From positions 1 to 64,000 of the forward strand of contig MIAR01000024.1 in the NCBI GenBank assembly GCA_001829185.1: 64,000 bases of DNA. The letters are read 5' to 3'. This document shows positions 50,678-59,644 of the stretch, one piece after another. Positions within the stretch are counted from its first letter, which is position 1. Each line of letters begins with the position of its first letter. The notes beneath the pieces are model-generated. The model was not told the DNA's origin. It searched no databases and saw only the letters and a list, made by a program, of their open reading frames with translations. A program made the position numbers and the translations under genes. Source of the DNA: Spirochaetes bacterium GWB1_60_80 (GTDB lineage Bacteria; Spirochaetota; Spirochaetia; Treponematales; UBA12059).

Positions 50678-51967
50678 TTGAAACTTCCGGACAATTTTCG
50701 CAAATGGCCAACCGAGCGGCGCCAAGCCTGGTGGTCCAAAAATTTTCATGACGACGACGACGAGCGGGCGGCCTCTTTAACCAATCCGGCTGCCCTGGAG
50801 CTGGCTGACCTGATGGTCGAGTCGGCTGTCGGCAGCCTTGGCCTGCCCCTGGGCCTAGCCGGCGGCTTTTTGATAGATGGCTGCGACTATAGCCTGCCGT
50901 TGGCGGTGGAGGAACCGTCGGTCATAGCCGCCGCTGCCTACGCCGCCCGGATCATCGCTAGTGGCGGCGGCTTCAGTACCACAGTCGGGCCGTCCGTCAT
51001 GGAAGGCTACGTTTACCTGGAACAGGTCGACGAGGCGGGCGCCAGCCGCCTGGCCGGCGGCTACGAGGCCCTGCGCCGCAGCCTGAAATCGACGTTAGCC
51101 GGCCTGGAACGGCGCGGTGGCGGCCTGTGCGGGTTGCGTCAGTATCGCCTGCAGGACTCTGGCGTCCTGGCCCTGGAGTTGGCCATCGACGTGGTCGACG
51201 CCATGGGCGCCAATATCGTCAACAGCGCCGCCGAAGCCCTCCGCCCATTAGCCGAAACTCTGAGCGGCGGCCGCGCCTTGCTGTGCATCTTATCCAATGC
51301 CACGCCTCAGCGACGCGCCCAAGCCGCCTTCCGCCTGCCGCTGGCCAAGTTGTACCCCTACTGTCGCGGCCTTGACGCGGCCGACGTCGCCCGGCGCATC
51401 GTTTTGGCCACCGTTGTGGCCGACGAAGACCCGGCCCGGGCGGTGACCCACAACAAGGGCGTCATGAACGGCATCGCCGCCCTGGCTCAGGCCACCCTGA
51501 ACGACACCCGGGCCGTGGAGGCCGCCGCCCACGCCTGGGCCGCCCGCTCTGGCCGGTTACGTTCGCTGACCGCCTACCGGGTGGAGACCGACTGCCTCTG
51601 TGGCAGCATTGATCTGCCGCTGGCCCTGGCCACGGTGGGCGGCTCGGTCGACCTGCACCCTACCGGCCGGGCCTGCCTGCGCCTCCTGGGCAACCCCGAC
51701 AGCCGGCAGCTCAGCCGCCTGGCCGCCGCCCTCGGCCTGGCCCAGAATTTCGCCGCCCTGCTGGCCCTGGTGTCTGGCGGCATCCAGGGCGGCCACATGC
51801 GCCTGCACGCCGCCCGCCTGGCCTACAAGGCCGGCGCCCGTGGTGAATTGACCCGCCGCATCGCCGACCGCCTGGCCGCCCGCGGCGAGTTCAGCCTGCG
51901 GGCCGCCGCCGAGGAGCTGGCCGCCCTGCGGGACGCCGCCGCCGCCGGGGCCGGATCATCGGCATGA
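50678..51967 (+). CDS. mvaA: Hydroxymethylglutaryl-CoA reductase, class II
   Basis: A 429-residue HMG-CoA reductase of the class II (soluble bacterial) type that makes mevalonate. Catalytic elements are AVEEPSVIAAAAYAA with the glutamate, DAMGANIVNSAAE with the aspartate region, THNKGVMNGIAAL with the lysine, and GIQGGHMRLHA with the histidine. Translation seems to start at TTG 50678; no ATG or GTG in frame would keep the full N-terminus. Whether it prefers NADH or NADPH cannot be told. ATGA overlap with mvaD at the end. Confidence 0.93.
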   Translation: MKLPDNFRKWPTERRQAWWSKNFHDDDDERAASLTNPAALELADLMVESAVGSLGLPLGLAGGFLIDGCDYSLPLAVEEPSVIAAAAYAARIIASGGGFSTTVGPSVMEGYVYLEQVDEAGASRLAGGYEALRRSLKSTLAGLERRGGGLCGLRQYRLQDSGVLALELAIDVVDAMGANIVNSAAEALRPLAETLSGGRALLCILSNATPQRRAQAAFRLPLAKLYPYCRGLDAADVARRIVLATVVADEDPARAVTHNKGVMNGIAALAQATLNDTRAVEAAAHAWAARSGRLRSLTAYRVETDCLCGSIDLPLALATVGGSVDLHPTGRACLRLLGNPDSRQLSRLAAALGLAQNFAALLALVSGGIQGGHMRLHAARLAYKAGARGELTRRIADRLAARGEFSLRAAAEELAALRDAAAAGAGSSA

Positions 51968-53037
51968 ATCCAGCATCCAACGCCAATCCAGCGGTGCTGA
52001 TCCGCGCCAACCCCAGCCTGGCCCTGGTAAAATACTGGGGTAAATGCCGTTTCGGGCGCAACCGGCCGGCCAGCACCAGTCTGGCGCTCAGCCTGGCCGG
52101 CCTAACCACCCGCACCGAGCTGCGCCTGCTGCCGCCTGGCGCGGCTGCTGACCAAATGACACTCGGCGGTCAGATTCAACCAGACGAGCGCTTCGCCGCC
52201 TTTTTTGACCAAGCCCGCCGTCTCTACCGACATCAGCGGCGTTATCAGGCTATCAGTAGTAACGACTTCCCCTCGGCGGCCGGCCTGGCTAGCTCGTCGT
52301 CCGGCTTTGCCGCCCTGGCCCTCGGCTGCGCCGCCCTGGCCGGACAAGCTGCTGGCGCCGATTTTCCCGCTACCGGCGACTGCCTAGCCGCCGACGGCCT
52401 GTCGGCCCGCCAGCTGACCCAAGCCAGCGCTTTGGCCCGGCTCGGTTCGGCCTCGGCCGCCCGGGCGGTTTACGGCGGCTGGACCTGGTTGCCAGCCGGC
52501 GCGGCCGCCGCCATTCCCCTACAAGCCGCCGGTTTCTGGCCGGACTTCCGCGTGCTAGTGGTGGTGGCCAGTCGCAGCGCCAAGGCCGACAGCTCGCGCG
52601 GCGCCATGAACCGCACCCGCGCCAGCTCGCCGTATTACCCGGCTTGGCTGCGCGACGCCGTCGCCGTCAGCCGCGAGGCCCGCCTGGCCTTGTACCGGCG
52701 CGACCTGGAGCGGCTCGGCCAGCTGGCGCGGCTGTCCTATAGCCGGATGCACGCCAGCGCCCTGGCGGCCGACCCGCCGCTCCTGTACTGGCTGCCGGCC
52801 TCGCTGGTGGCTATCCAATGCTGCGCGGAATTGCGCACCGCCGGCATTGGCGCCTGGGAGACGATGGACGCCGGGCCGCAAGTGAAGATTTTATGTGAAC
52901 AAAAAGATATTGCTGCCATCAGAGCCGCGCTGTCAGTCGCCTTGCCGGCCGCCGGCCTGATTGAGGCCAGCCCGGCTACCGGCCCGACGCTGGCCGCCTG
53001 GCCGTCGGAGTGGGTAGAAGGGTTCGGCCAGCCGTGA
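51964..53037 (+). CDS. mvaD: Diphosphomevalonate decarboxylase
   Basis: A 357-residue GHMP-superfamily enzyme giving isopentenyl diphosphate. It begins IRANPSLALVKYWGKCRFG, then ASTSLALSL, and has the P-loop SSNDFPSAAGLASSSSGFAA and METMDAG-type segment TMDAGPQVKIL. KADSSRGAMNRT aligns with the usual SS-G-M region. The ATG overlaps the mvaA stop by four bases and its TGA overlaps the next ATG, so the cluster is translated in a coupled way. Confidence 0.93.
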   Translation: MNPASNANPAVLIRANPSLALVKYWGKCRFGRNRPASTSLALSLAGLTTRTELRLLPPGAAADQMTLGGQIQPDERFAAFFDQARRLYRHQRRYQAISSNDFPSAAGLASSSSGFAALALGCAALAGQAAGADFPATGDCLAADGLSARQLTQASALARLGSASAARAVYGGWTWLPAGAAAAIPLQAAGFWPDFRVLVVVASRSAKADSSRGAMNRTRASSPYYPAWLRDAVAVSREARLALYRRDLERLGQLARLSYSRMHASALAADPPLLYWLPASLVAIQCCAELRTAGIGAWETMDAGPQVKILCEQKDIAAIRAALSVALPAAGLIEASPATGPTLAAWPSEWVEGFGQP

Positions 53038-54047
53038 TGCGCCTGAGCGTAGCTGGCAACCTTTTGTTGGCCGGCGAGTACCTGGTGCTGGAGGAGGGTG
53101 GCCCAGGCCTGGCTTTGGCGGTAGAGCCGCGCCTGCTGGCCAGCGCCCACCCGGCCGAGCGCTGGCAGGTGACGGCCATCATGGGTGGGCAACGTATTGT
53201 CTGGCAGCCGCCCGTGCTGGCTGGGGCCGCCGCTCCTGGCGCCAACGCCGCAGCCTTGCCGCTGGTGGACGCCATTTTCGCTGTAGCCCGCGACTACCTA
53301 GCCGCCCGCAGCCTAGCCTGGCCAGCGCCGCTGGCCATCGAGCTGGACTCCGGCGCTTTTTTCGACGCCGCCGGCCGCAAGGCTGGTTACGGCTCGAGCG
53401 CCGCCGGGGCGGTGGCCCTGGCCATGCTCTTGTGCCGCCAGGCCGGCCTGAGTACGGCTGACGGCGCCGGTCCGGCCGCAGAGTCGCCGCCCGATCTTCT
53501 GATCGCCTTGGACGGCCACCGCCGGCTGCAGGGCGGCCGCGGCTCGGGTTATGATATATTTACTTCGTATCACGGCGGCTTGGGCTTGTTCCGCGGTGGT
53601 CGTCGACCGACTTGGCAAGCCTTGCCTGACCTGCGCCTGCCGCCAGCCCGCCTCTACGCTGGAGCGCGGGCGGTGGCCTCAGGCGGCGCCGTGGCCAGCT
53701 TCGAGGCGGCGCGGCGGCAGCAGCCGGATGCGGTGTCAGCCTGTCTGGACCAGGCGCGCCGGCTGGTGCTGGCCATGGCCGCCGGCCGACTCGGCTTGTG
53801 GACCGGCCTGCGCCAGGCCCGGCAGCTCGGCCTGGAACTGGGCGACCTGATCGGCGTGCCCGCCCGCCTGTGGCCGGATTTTGACCAACCGACCCGCTAC
53901 GCCAAGGCCCTCGGCGCCGGCAACGAGCTCGGCCTGCTGCTCTGCCACGGCGACCAGTCCAGCCCATCGGCCGGTCTGTCCGACGCGGCTGCCGCCGACT
54001 TCGGAAGGCACCTCCTGCCCGGCGACGGTCCACGATGGTTGGCGTGA
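53037..54047 (+). CDS. mvaK2: Phosphomevalonate kinase
   Basis: A 336-residue GHMP kinase. The start RLSVAGNLLLAGEYLVLEEG is the hallmark of phosphomevalonate kinase, and KAGYGSSAAGAVALA is its ATP loop; GSGYDIFTSYHGG and an AGNELGLLL tail also fit. The start is taken at ATG 53037, overlapping the mvaD stop by one base. Shorter than most eukaryotic forms. It overlaps mvaK1 by 13 bp, or by GTGA if mvaK1 starts at 54044. Confidence 0.9.
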   Translation: MRLSVAGNLLLAGEYLVLEEGGPGLALAVEPRLLASAHPAERWQVTAIMGGQRIVWQPPVLAGAAAPGANAAALPLVDAIFAVARDYLAARSLAWPAPLAIELDSGAFFDAAGRKAGYGSSAAGAVALAMLLCRQAGLSTADGAGPAAESPPDLLIALDGHRRLQGGRGSGYDIFTSYHGGLGLFRGGRRPTWQALPDLRLPPARLYAGARAVASGGAVASFEAARRQQPDAVSACLDQARRLVLAMAAGRLGLWTGLRQARQLGLELGDLIGVPARLWPDFDQPTRYAKALGAGNELGLLLCHGDQSSPSAGLSDAAAADFGRHLLPGDGPRWLA

Positions 54048-55018
54048 GCGACAGTTCGGCAGCCAGCGGTACGGGTCACGGCAAACTATTGCTCTTTGGC
54101 GAGCACGCCATCCTATACGGCCATCCCGCCGTTGGTCTCGGCCTGCCGGCCAGCCTGACGGTTCGCCTTGAGTCGGGACCGGCCGCCGCCGGCCTGCTGG
54201 TCGACTGTCAGCCAGCCTGGCGAAGCGCCGTCCTGGCCGCCACCGACCGCATCGCCGCCAGCCTGGGCCTGGATAGGCCGACCGGTTGGCTGCGCATCGA
54301 CAGCCAGCTGCCCTCAGGCAGCGGCTTCGGCTCTTCGGCCGCCCTATGCGTGGCCCTGGCCGTCTGCCTGGCTGGGCTGCCGGCCGGTCAGCCGTTGAGC
54401 CAGGCCGACTACCGGCGCCTCTGGCAGGCCGCTCACTGTGGCGAGCGGCAGTTCCACGGTCAACCCTCCGGCATCGACACCGCCCTGGCCCTGTACGGTG
54501 GCTGCCTGGCCTTCCAACCCGTCAGCGGCGACCTGCCCACTCTGACCAGACTGCCGTCAGCTGGATTGCCGCTGATCTCCGGTAGCCTGCCCCGCCTGGC
54601 CAACGCCAAGGCCAGCATCCAGCGATTGCGCCAGCGCATGGACCAGGCTGACCTGGTGGTGGTAGTCGCCATGACCGAAGCCGGCCGCTGCGCTGAACAG
54701 GCCATCGCCCTGCTGGCAGCCGACCCGGTCGATCCGGTTCGCAACCAACGTCACCACCAGCTCGGTCAGCTGGCCAACCAGGCCCAGGCCGCCCTACGCC
54801 GCCTGGATCTGTCTACCCCGCCACTAGAGCGCCTGCTGACCGTCGGCCTGGAGGCCGGCGCCTGCGGCGGCAAGCTGAGCGGCGCCGGCGCCGGCGGCGC
54901 CTTCTGGTTGATCTGCCCGGACACAGTCATCCGCGCCTCGGTACTGGCCGCCCTGCGCCAGGCCGCCGCTGTCCTAAACCTACCCGACGGCGGTGGATTG
55001 TCCCTGACTGGCGACTAA
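54035..55018 (+). CDS. mvaK1: Mevalonate kinase
   Basis: A 327-residue GHMP kinase with all three motifs: GKLLLFGEHAILYGHPAVGL near the N-terminus, LPSGSGFGSSAALCVALAV as the ATP loop, and GGKLSGAGAGGAFW near the C-terminus. It catalyses mevalonate 5-phosphorylation. ATG 54035 overlaps the previous gene by 13 bp; a GTG at 54044 forming a GTGA overlap is an alternative. It is last in the operon, with AT-rich sequence after it. Confidence 0.93.
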   Translation: MVGVSDSSAASGTGHGKLLLFGEHAILYGHPAVGLGLPASLTVRLESGPAAAGLLVDCQPAWRSAVLAATDRIAASLGLDRPTGWLRIDSQLPSGSGFGSSAALCVALAVCLAGLPAGQPLSQADYRRLWQAAHCGERQFHGQPSGIDTALALYGGCLAFQPVSGDLPTLTRLPSAGLPLISGSLPRLANAKASIQRLRQRMDQADLVVVVAMTEAGRCAEQAIALLAADPVDPVRNQRHHQLGQLANQAQAALRRLDLSTPPLERLLTVGLEAGACGGKLSGAGAGGAFWLICPDTVIRASVLAALRQAAAVLNLPDGGGLSLTGD

Positions 55019-55099
55019 GACTGCAGAATGATCGCATTTCTCTATAAAAGCCTAGCTTTCCCGCGCCCCTCAGACCTCAAAAAAACTGCCGCTACTATA

Positions 55100-55128
55100 T
55101 TGACATTTTTTTCCCGCTTGTGTATCCT
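55100..55128 (+). promoter_or_regulatory. Sigma-70 promoter of tRNA-Asn
   Basis: TTGACA (55100-55105) and TATCCT (55123-55128) spaced 17 bp apart, with the tRNA beginning 20 bp after the -10 box. Good consensus match and position. Confidence 0.7.
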
Positions 55129-55147
55129 GACCATGCTAACTAAGCAT

Positions 55148-55220
55148 TCCCCTGTAGCTCAGCTGGCAGAGCAAGTGGCTGTTAACCACTGGGTCCGTGG
55201 TTCAAATCCGCGCGGGGGAG
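55148..55220 (+). tRNA. tRNA-Asn (GTT)
   Basis: A complete cloverleaf: acceptor TCCCCTG with CGGGGGA (one T-G pair), D arm GCTC/GAGC, anticodon arm AGTGG-CTGTTAA-CCACT with anticodon GTT, and T arm CGTGG-TTCAAAT-CCGCG. The discriminator base is G, as usual for Asn. CCA is not encoded. It stands alone with its own promoter and terminator, and an accessory island begins 70 bp downstream. Confidence 0.95.
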
Positions 55221-55246
55221 CAAGTTAAGTCCTTACCTGGTAAGGA

Positions 55247-55283
55247 AAAGAGCCCTAGCTTCCGCTGGGGCTCTTTCGTTTTT
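55247..55283 (+). terminator. Rho-independent terminator after tRNA-Asn
   Basis: AAAGAGCCC pairs with GGGGCTCTTT across a short loop and is followed by CGTTTTTAT. It ends the tRNA transcript just before the left island repeat. Confidence 0.85.
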
Positions 55284-55290
55284 ATACCCT

Positions 55291-55311
55291 ACTGGGCGCA
55301 AACTGGGCGCA
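55291..55311. repeat. Left 21-bp direct repeat of the island
   Basis: ACTGGGCGCAAACTGGGCGC plus A, itself two copies of an 11-bp unit. It matches 59765-59785 in 20 of 21 positions in the same orientation. Lies 70 bp downstream of tRNA-Asn. Paired short direct repeats of this kind resemble integrase arm sites; no integrase gene is present. Confidence 0.75.
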
Positions 55312-55439
55312 CATCTGAAAGTGGTATAAAACGACTGGGCTGCCTAAACTTCTTCTCCTGCGCGTGATCTACCACCTTTTAGCCCAGATAGCCTATACTT
55401 TTAGGTAGAAGGGGATGCCGTATGGGAGCAAAAAAGAAA

Positions 55440-55934
55440 CCTGGGTATGCAGTTGACTCAGGCGGTACAATAGGTAGTACCTCTCACAGGAGAAAACTAT
55501 GCTCGAAGGTCTATCCCTCGGAGTGGTGTAACCTGAACAGCATTTTCAAGAATGCGACGAAAAAGTAGCCCTCTGGAACGAGATGTTCTACGATTAAACC
55601 GGAAAGTAAACTCATCTAGATAATATTCAAGATGGCTAACCTGAATCCCACCTTGATGTGTTCCCATAAGCCAACGCTTCAACAGCGAAACTACCAAATG
55701 AACTTGAGGCAATAGATCCTCTGTCGATTCAGGCTTCAAAACATGGTGAACGAATTTTTTTTCAGTTAACCCCCGGTAACCCGACCACCCATTAGGCCAC
55801 CGTAGGTGAACTAAAAAAGAACGACAGGATTCCTCCGAATTGATCAATTGTTCGAAAGCTTGTTGATCTGCCGGATACTTTTCCATCTAGCTATACTACC
55901 GGTGGTATATACCTTAGTCAAGTGCATACCCAGG
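55440..55934. mobile_element. IS1595-derived element, internally deleted
   Basis: A 495-bp element with inverted ends CCTGGGTATGCAGTTGACTC (55440 side) and CCTGGGTATGCACTTGACTA (55934 side). Its only gene is a transposase lacking the catalytic core. The first 97 bp recur inverted at the start of the window. No 8-bp target duplication is visible, so the insertion may be old or rearranged. A full-length relative would have to supply transposase. Confidence 0.85.
55497..55886 (-). pseudogene. Deleted IS1595-family transposase
   Basis: A 129-residue in-frame remnant. The N-terminus (AFEQLINSEESCRSFLVHLR then WPNGW) is that of IS1595/ISXO2 transposases before the zinc ribbon, fused directly to the C-terminal region (WSGYRGLTEKKFVHHVL, LVVSLLKRWLMGTHQGG, YYLDEFTFRFNRRTSRS). 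The zinc ribbon and most of the DDE catalytic domain are missing, so it cannot transpose by itself. The join at the two GW-type segments suggests recombination within short similarity. Confidence 0.85.
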
Positions 55935-55962
55935 TTACATAATACCCATACCCATATCAATA

Positions 55963-58359
55963 TTATTTTATTTCAATACGGTTGATCGTATATCCTAGAG
56001 CCCGATAACCGCGTTCTCGTTTCCCCCACATGCGCACTAGGCGGCTATCATTATCATCAAGATAATCATAGATTCGGAGATCGTGCTTCCCAACACATAC
56101 TCGGTTAAGTCTGCCAGCGTACTGAGCAATGGTACCCTTCCAGGAAATCGGCATTGTTAAAACTAGAGTATCAAGACTCGGGTGATCAAAACCTTCCCCG
56201 ACAAGTTTGCCCGTCGCAAGTATGACTCTTGGTTCTTTAATATCAAGTGTTTCCAGCTCCATCAATACGGAAAGGCGATCTTTTCGCTTCATCCTTCCAT
56301 GAAGGACAAAGAGCCGGAAACCAGCAATTCTGATCATCTCAGCCAATTCTTCCAGCTGATCACTCCGTTCGGTCAGGACAATTATCTTGCGTCCTTCCTC
56401 CCAAGCTGCTTTTATATCTTTAAATATTACCAAATTCCTTTCTCTGTTTGTTGCCAGGAGATTGAAGATACTTTGGATACCTAGTTCTGACGGAAGAGGA
56501 GCTTGATGTATAACTTGAAGCCTGACTTCCATCGTTTCCATTCGTCCATGTTTCTTATCAACTGAATGCCGGATCGGGCCGCATTGCATAAAAATAATCG
56601 GATCAAGGCCATCCCGCCGTATTGGTGTGGCTGTTAACCCGAACACCCAGCGACTGGAAGCCTGCTTCAAAAGGCTCTCAAATGATAAAGCCGAGATGTG
56701 ATGGCATTCATCGATAATTATTTGTCCATACGCGGAAAGAAAACCTGCCACATCTTCTAAACGAGCAAGTGACTGAATAAGAGCAATATCAACTACGCCT
56801 TTGGCCTTTTTCTTTCCTCCGCCAAACACACCGATGCCAGGGTCATCAAGCTTAAGGAAAACCCCAAAACGTTCCTTCCATTGCCGAAGTAACTCGACAC
56901 GATGAACCAATACCAGTGTGCTGACTTTTCTATGCGCTATAACTGCTGCCGCTATAACCGTTTTCCCAAAAGCAGTTGGGGCGTTAAGAACAGCTGTTTC
57001 ATGAGGCAAGACTGCTTCAAAAGCCATTGTCTGTTCATTTCGAAGTGTACCAGTGAAGACTGCTTCGATCGTTTGACCGGAAGACCTTTCGTCTTTTTGT
57101 TCTGCAACTATGTCATTAATCGAGAACAATTTTAAAAGTCCATCAATGCAGCCCCGAGGCAAGGCTATGTGCATTGGGAAATTTTCAGCACAGCCAATAA
57201 CACGAGGTTTGTCCCAAACCGGTAAACGCATGGCTTGAGCTCGATAGAACTCAGGATTTGGAAAAGCGGCCAGCCGAATAATTCTGTTGAGTAAAGCTTG
57301 TGGTAACTTATCTTTTTCGAGATAAATCTTGTTAGCCAGAATAACAGTAAGTTTATCGGGAACCGGATTATTCAGTTTGATAACTTGTGAATGCTTTATC
57401 TTCCAAGGCGCTTCATCACTTTCATAGGAAAAATTAAGATCTAGCGGATCGCTTCCTGGAGGATCTTTGGATATGAGCTCTTTTGTAGCGGGATATGTCA
57501 TTTTCTTAAGTGAAGCCAGGTAATCCCATTGGTCTGAAAATGGAATAAAATCCTTGTCGACAAAAAGGCTACCCCCTTGCTCCCGCATTTTTTTCTGAAG
57601 TGGTAAAGCTATTAAATTGCCAAATCCTCCAGAAGGAAGATTGTCCTGATTGGGGAATAGACGGTCGTAACTGGTGAGTTCTAATTGTCTCTGACTGGCA
57701 CAGGTTTTGCTTATTATGAAAGTGCCAAAACGTCGGGCAATAATAGCCGGAATTGCTGAATCGAAGAATATCCAGACATGAGCCCCATTGCTTGACCGGG
57801 AAATTTCTATAGCACAAGGAACTGAATAATTCTGACAGGTAGCTGCAAAAGAAGCCGCGTCAGCTTTCCAATCACCTTCGTCAAAATCAACAGCCAAAAA
57901 ACGACAGAGGTCGCCATCAAGCAATGGATAAACACCAACAACATATTTCCCGGACAAATGATCGAAAAGCACTTGGTCTGTCAAGGGAATCAGTTTTTTG
58001 TCTGCACATTCGGCACATTTGATACTTGGTTTCCGGCAGATTCCTGAAATCCATTCATGCGCACAAACAGGTGAATACCCAGACTTACCATTAGATGATT
58101 CCCAACGCTTGGCAAATACATCAGGCCGACCTTGAAATAAATCTCGAAACAAAGCAACCTTTTGCTCGGAAGAGAGTCCACGGCCAGGATTCTCGGACAC
58201 TGAAAGGGATGCATTTTTAAATTCAGTTGTCTTAGTTGATTCCTGACGAGAATTACGTAGTAAGTCATCTTTCCAATCGATGTTATGGTGCGCAAGCAAA
58301 GCTTTTAACCGTTCATTTTCCTGTCGCAGTTTTTCTACTTCGCTATTCCCTGCCAGCAT
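55963..58359 (-). CDS. TOTE-type AEP primase fused to SF2 helicase
   Basis: A 798-residue protein. A short coiled coil (VEKLRQENERLKALLAHH) leads into an archaeo-eukaryotic primase domain with the metal site FLAVDFDEGDWK and the later SSNGAHVWIFFD histidine motif, then GFGNLIALPLQ. The second half is a superfamily 2 helicase: NAPTAFGKTV (Walker A), IIDECHH (Walker B), GLTATPIRRDG, and ATGKLVGEGFDHPSLD with QYAGRLNR. This layout is that of primase-helicase proteins of TOTE conflict systems. ATG 58359 after AAGGTG is preferred over an upstream TTG inside a palindrome. Lower GC than the backbone suggests transfer. A defence role is inferred. Confidence 0.85.
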   Translation of the reverse strand: MLAGNSEVEKLRQENERLKALLAHHNIDWKDDLLRNSRQESTKTTEFKNASLSVSENPGRGLSSEQKVALFRDLFQGRPDVFAKRWESSNGKSGYSPVCAHEWISGICRKPSIKCAECADKKLIPLTDQVLFDHLSGKYVVGVYPLLDGDLCRFLAVDFDEGDWKADAASFAATCQNYSVPCAIEISRSSNGAHVWIFFDSAIPAIIARRFGTFIISKTCASQRQLELTSYDRLFPNQDNLPSGGFGNLIALPLQKKMREQGGSLFVDKDFIPFSDQWDYLASLKKMTYPATKELISKDPPGSDPLDLNFSYESDEAPWKIKHSQVIKLNNPVPDKLTVILANKIYLEKDKLPQALLNRIIRLAAFPNPEFYRAQAMRLPVWDKPRVIGCAENFPMHIALPRGCIDGLLKLFSINDIVAEQKDERSSGQTIEAVFTGTLRNEQTMAFEAVLPHETAVLNAPTAFGKTVIAAAVIAHRKVSTLVLVHRVELLRQWKERFGVFLKLDDPGIGVFGGGKKKAKGVVDIALIQSLARLEDVAGFLSAYGQIIIDECHHISALSFESLLKQASSRWVFGLTATPIRRDGLDPIIFMQCGPIRHSVDKKHGRMETMEVRLQVIHQAPLPSELGIQSIFNLLATNRERNLVIFKDIKAAWEEGRKIIVLTERSDQLEELAEMIRIAGFRLFVLHGRMKRKDRLSVLMELETLDIKEPRVILATGKLVGEGFDHPSLDTLVLTMPISWKGTIAQYAGRLNRVCVGKHDLRIYDYLDDNDSRLVRMWGKRERGYRALGYTINRIEIK

Positions 58360-58393
58360 TTTGTACACCTTAATTATGCTCTCTAATCGGTAT

Positions 58394-58421
58394 TTTTCGA
58401 CACACAATAGTGTGTCGAAAA
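58394..58421. promoter_or_regulatory. Perfect 12-bp palindrome between ATPase and primase genes
   Basis: TTTTCGACACAC, loop AATA, GTGTGTCGAAAA. It starts 35 bp before the primase ATG and ends two bases before the ATPase stop codon. With no T-run following on the minus strand it is more likely an operator or RNA hairpin than a terminator. Confidence 0.65.
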
Positions 58422-58423
58422 TA

Positions 58424-59644
58424 TTACACCATCCACCACGGTATAATAGAGTTGCGTGCGTCTATCGGCATATATTCACTTGCACAGCAAACAACCCCGC
58501 CCGTGCCAACCTTTCTACCAGCAGTAGCCAATATTTTGAAGGCTGCAATGGCATCCTTGCCGGGATTTGCACTTTTTTTGATTTCGACCGGATACAATCG
58601 GCCGTCTGTCTCGAGAATCAGGTCTATCTCATTTCTGTCTTTGTCCCGATAGTAAAACACCGGCGGTTTCTTCCCGGCGTTATACCAGCTTTTCATGATC
58701 TCGCTGACCACAAAGGTCTCAAAGAAGGCTCCTGACATCGCACCAGCTTCAAGAGCCTCGGGACTTGTCCAACGTGTCAGGTAGGCAGCCAAGCCGGTAT
58801 CGAGGAAGAAAAACTTTGGAGCTTTGATCATGCGTGTAAGCGTATTGCTGTACCAAGGTTCAATAATTGTGGCGATTCCAGAAGTGACGAGCAGTGAAAG
58901 CCACTTCTTGGCTGTTGGCTGACTGATTCCGATATCCCGGGCCAGGTCAGCATACTGGAGCATCTGTCCGGTGCGGGCAGCTGCCGCAGTCAGAAAACGC
59001 AGGAAAGACAGTTCGTCGCCAACCTGAGTAAGATCTTTAATATCCCGTTGCAAATAAGTCTGGACATAGGCGGCATAATATTGTTCAACGTCCGGACGGT
59101 TTTCATCCGCCAGCAAGGCCGGCAGGCTCCCACGGTATATAGCGTCGAACACCTCCGATAGACTACCTCGAGTAGCCTCTTTTCTCGTGGCAGAAAGAAT
59201 TTCTTTGGTGGGAAGAAAGGGAACGCTTTCGCGCCTATCTATTTCTGCCTGCGACAATCCAAGCAGATGCACAATCCCAACCCGGCCAGCTAGTGATTCG
59301 CTGGCATCCCGCATCAGGTGGAACATCTGCGAACCGGTTAGCCAGTAGTCACCCTTCGTTGCATCGCGGTCTACCCGCATTTTGATGTACGGCAACAGGT
59401 TTGGAGCGTACTGAATTTCATCGATGATAACCGGGGCTTCAAAACGCTCTAGAAATAGTTCAGGTTCCTCAAGCGCAAGTCGCCTTTGAAGCGGGTCGTC
59501 AAGGGTTACGTAATTTCTTCTTTCCTCAGCTATATGCTTAAGCAAGGTCGTCTTGCCTACCTGACGGGGACCAGTTACAAGTAGTACAGGGAAGGTTTTA
59601 GCGATTGAGATAATGGCCGGTTCAATTGCTCTTGGGATATACAT
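58424..59644 (-). CDS. AAA ATPase with DUF4143 domain
   Basis: A 406-residue P-loop ATPase of the AAA_14/DUF4143 type. Walker A is TGPRQVGKTTLL (about 24-35), Walker B is PVIIDEIQYAPNLLP, and sensor-like YWLTGSQMFHLM follows. The C-terminal DUF4143 part contains a winged-helix-like stretch (ARDIGISQPTAKKWLSLL) and a PD-(D/E)XK-like segment NEIDLILETDGRLYPVEIK. ATG 59644 has GGAGG nine bases upstream; TTG 59650 is possible. Such ATPases are scattered in variable regions and their role is unclear. It ends 65 bp before the primase-helicase start, so they may be co-transcribed. Confidence 0.85.
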   Translation of the reverse strand: MYIPRAIEPAIISIAKTFPVLLVTGPRQVGKTTLLKHIAEERRNYVTLDDPLQRRLALEEPELFLERFEAPVIIDEIQYAPNLLPYIKMRVDRDATKGDYWLTGSQMFHLMRDASESLAGRVGIVHLLGLSQAEIDRRESVPFLPTKEILSATRKEATRGSLSEVFDAIYRGSLPALLADENRPDVEQYYAAYVQTYLQRDIKDLTQVGDELSFLRFLTAAAARTGQMLQYADLARDIGISQPTAKKWLSLLVTSGIATIIEPWYSNTLTRMIKAPKFFFLDTGLAAYLTRWTSPEALEAGAMSGAFFETFVVSEIMKSWYNAGKKPPVFYYRDKDRNEIDLILETDGRLYPVEIKKSANPGKDAIAAFKILATAGRKVGTGGVVCCASEYMPIDARNSIIPWWMV

